Source of the DNA: Proteocatella sp041738345
GTDB taxonomy: Bacteria; Bacillota; Clostridia; Peptostreptococcales; Filifactoraceae
Reading direction: 5' to 3'
Length of the DNA: 64,000 nucleotides
Assembly (NCBI GenBank): GCA_041738345.1
Contig: JBGSPX010000057.1
Span: 36,531-100,530 of the forward strand
Within the stretch, counting starts at the first letter, position 1; every line of letters begins with the position of its first letter. The notes under the pieces were generated by a model, which saw nothing but the letters and a program-made list of their open reading frames with translations, was not told the DNA's origin and searched no databases. This document shows positions 63,332 through 64,000 of this stretch, in pieces. The translations under genes were made by a program, and so were the position numbers.

Positions 63332-63828
63332 AGCTTGCCGGTGTAATTAAAGAATCTATTGTGGATGGTCCTGGAATAAGATTTGTAATATTTTCCCAAG
63401 GCTGCCCTCATAATTGCAAGGGATGTCACAATCCTGCTACCCATAGCTTCGAAGATGGATTTACGGTTGAATTTCAAAAAATTCTTGATGAAATAGATAA
63501 AAATCCACTGCTTAAGGGTGTTACATTCTCTGGCGGCGAACCTTTTTGTCAAGCAAGAAAATTTGCCGATTTAGCCAAGTTAATAAAAGCCAGAGACTTA
63601 GACATTGTGACTTATACAGGATATACCTTTGAACAGATAAGAGACAGCTTTACTACAAATAAAGATTGGGAAGATTTGCTCAAATATACCGACCTTTTAA
63701 TAGATGGTCCTTTTGATGAAATGCAAAAGGATTTGATGCTGAAATTCAGAGGTTCTAAAAATCAAAGAGTTATAGATGTAAAAAAATCATTGGAATTAAA
63801 TTATGCCGTAAACTATAATTTAGATTAA
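63328..63828 (+). CDS. nrdG: Anaerobic ribonucleotide reductase activating protein
   Basis: This 166-residue radical SAM enzyme installs the glycyl radical on NrdD. It has a canonical CX3CX2C cluster motif (GCPHNCKGCHNP) and a SAM-binding TFSGGEPFCQ. It overlaps nrdD by 4 nt, giving tight translational coupling. The C-terminus looks complete. Confidence 0.96.
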   Translation: MKLAGVIKESIVDGPGIRFVIFSQGCPHNCKGCHNPATHSFEDGFTVEFQKILDEIDKNPLLKGVTFSGGEPFCQARKFADLAKLIKARDLDIVTYTGYTFEQIRDSFTTNKDWEDLLKYTDLLIDGPFDEMQKDLMLKFRGSKNQRVIDVKKSLELNYAVNYNLD

Positions 63829-63848
63829 ATAAAAATTTCTATAAAAAA

Positions 63849-63890
63849 AGAGTCATTCGAAATGATACGTCCCTTGTCAAGGAGACAAAG
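63849..63890. repeat. REP-like element, possibly degenerate
   Basis: Two small imperfect hairpins (TCATT-CGA-AATGA and TTGTC-AAGGA-GACAA) surround ACGTCCC. The layout recalls Firmicute REP sequences mobilised by RAYT-type transposases, which carry GAGTCA, GTCCC and TTGTCTCC blocks. No transposase is in view. This is a resemblance only. Confidence 0.35.
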
Positions 63891-63913
63891 AAAATAATTA
63901 AATTGTAGGTTCT

Positions 63914-63952
63914 AATATAACCAGCATTCATCAGAGTGCTGGTTATATTTTC
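63914..63952 (+). terminator. Terminator after nrdDG
   Basis: AATATAACCAGCA pairs with TGCTGGTTATATT and is followed by TTC and a T-rich stretch. It lies 86 nt after the nrdG stop. I see nothing recognisable in the last 48 bases. Confidence 0.7.
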
Positions 63953-64000
63953 ATATTGCTTGTTGTAATGCTCGTTGTTTCTTTTGTTCTATCTCCGTCC

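Noticed and set aside
1..64000. CRISPR arrays, prophage, tRNA or rRNA genes
   Set aside because: No regularly spaced repeats, phage genes, cloverleaf-like or rRNA-like sequences were seen; the gaps are short and filled by promoters, leaders and terminators.

Overview
The window is a low-GC Firmicute chromosome segment. It most resembles an amino-acid-fermenting, selenocysteine-using member of the Peptostreptococcaceae/Clostridia, such as Acetoanaerobium (Clostridium) sticklandii or a close relative. The main reasons are a glycine reductase (grd) operon with two in-frame UGA codons at the known Sec positions (GrdA Sec44, GrdB Sec350), a thioredoxin with a GCEPC active site, an anaerobic (class III) ribonucleotide reductase, and AT-rich intergenic DNA. 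The species is inferred. No rRNA, tRNA, CRISPR array, prophage or intact insertion sequence was seen.

Layout. 1-6600 (minus strand): glycine-riboswitch-controlled grdX-trxB-trxA-grdE-grdA-grdB-grdC, with grdC running off the left edge. 6670-8250: trmL and the rplU-prp-rpmA ribosomal operon with its L21 leader. 8343-9215: a radical SAM protein. 9262-12900: two rhodanese lipoproteins, a TVP38-type membrane protein and a small membrane protein. The first rhodanese has UGA exactly where its catalytic cysteine should be, so it is very probably a selenoprotein. 13029-14255: a CPA1 antiporter. 14408-23414: housekeeping genes murJ-like, prsA, mfd, pth, prs and glmU. 23764-32236: anaplerosis and gluconeogenesis (pyruvate carboxylase; ccpN-ppsR-ppdK) with matching CcpN-type boxes on both promoters. 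32427-35436: prepilin peptidase and a GGDEF(degenerate)-EAL protein. 35601-37064: pepD. 37121-44935: the radC-mreCD-pbp2-minCDE-rodA shape and division operon, which lacks mreB. 45119-52062: the glycolytic operon cggR-gap-pgk-tpi-gpmI-eno. 52293-53300: a second GAPDH with a cofactor loop suggesting NADP(H). 53562-54911: rpoN. 55082-58306: an uncharacterised acyltransferase-like gene, a zinc-ribbon membrane protein and an AlaX editing protein. 58325-60833: a sigma-54 activator divergent from arginase, which has a textbook -24/-12 promoter. 60992-63828: nrdDG.

How it fits together. The genes describe an anaerobe that uses glycine as electron acceptor through thioredoxin and glycine reductase, makes PEP from pyruvate by way of PPDK, and switches between glycolysis and gluconeogenesis with CggR- and CcpN-type regulators and two GAPDHs. 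It breaks down arginine under sigma-54 control. The least explained part is the extracytoplasmic rhodanese cluster with its predicted selenocysteine nucleophile.
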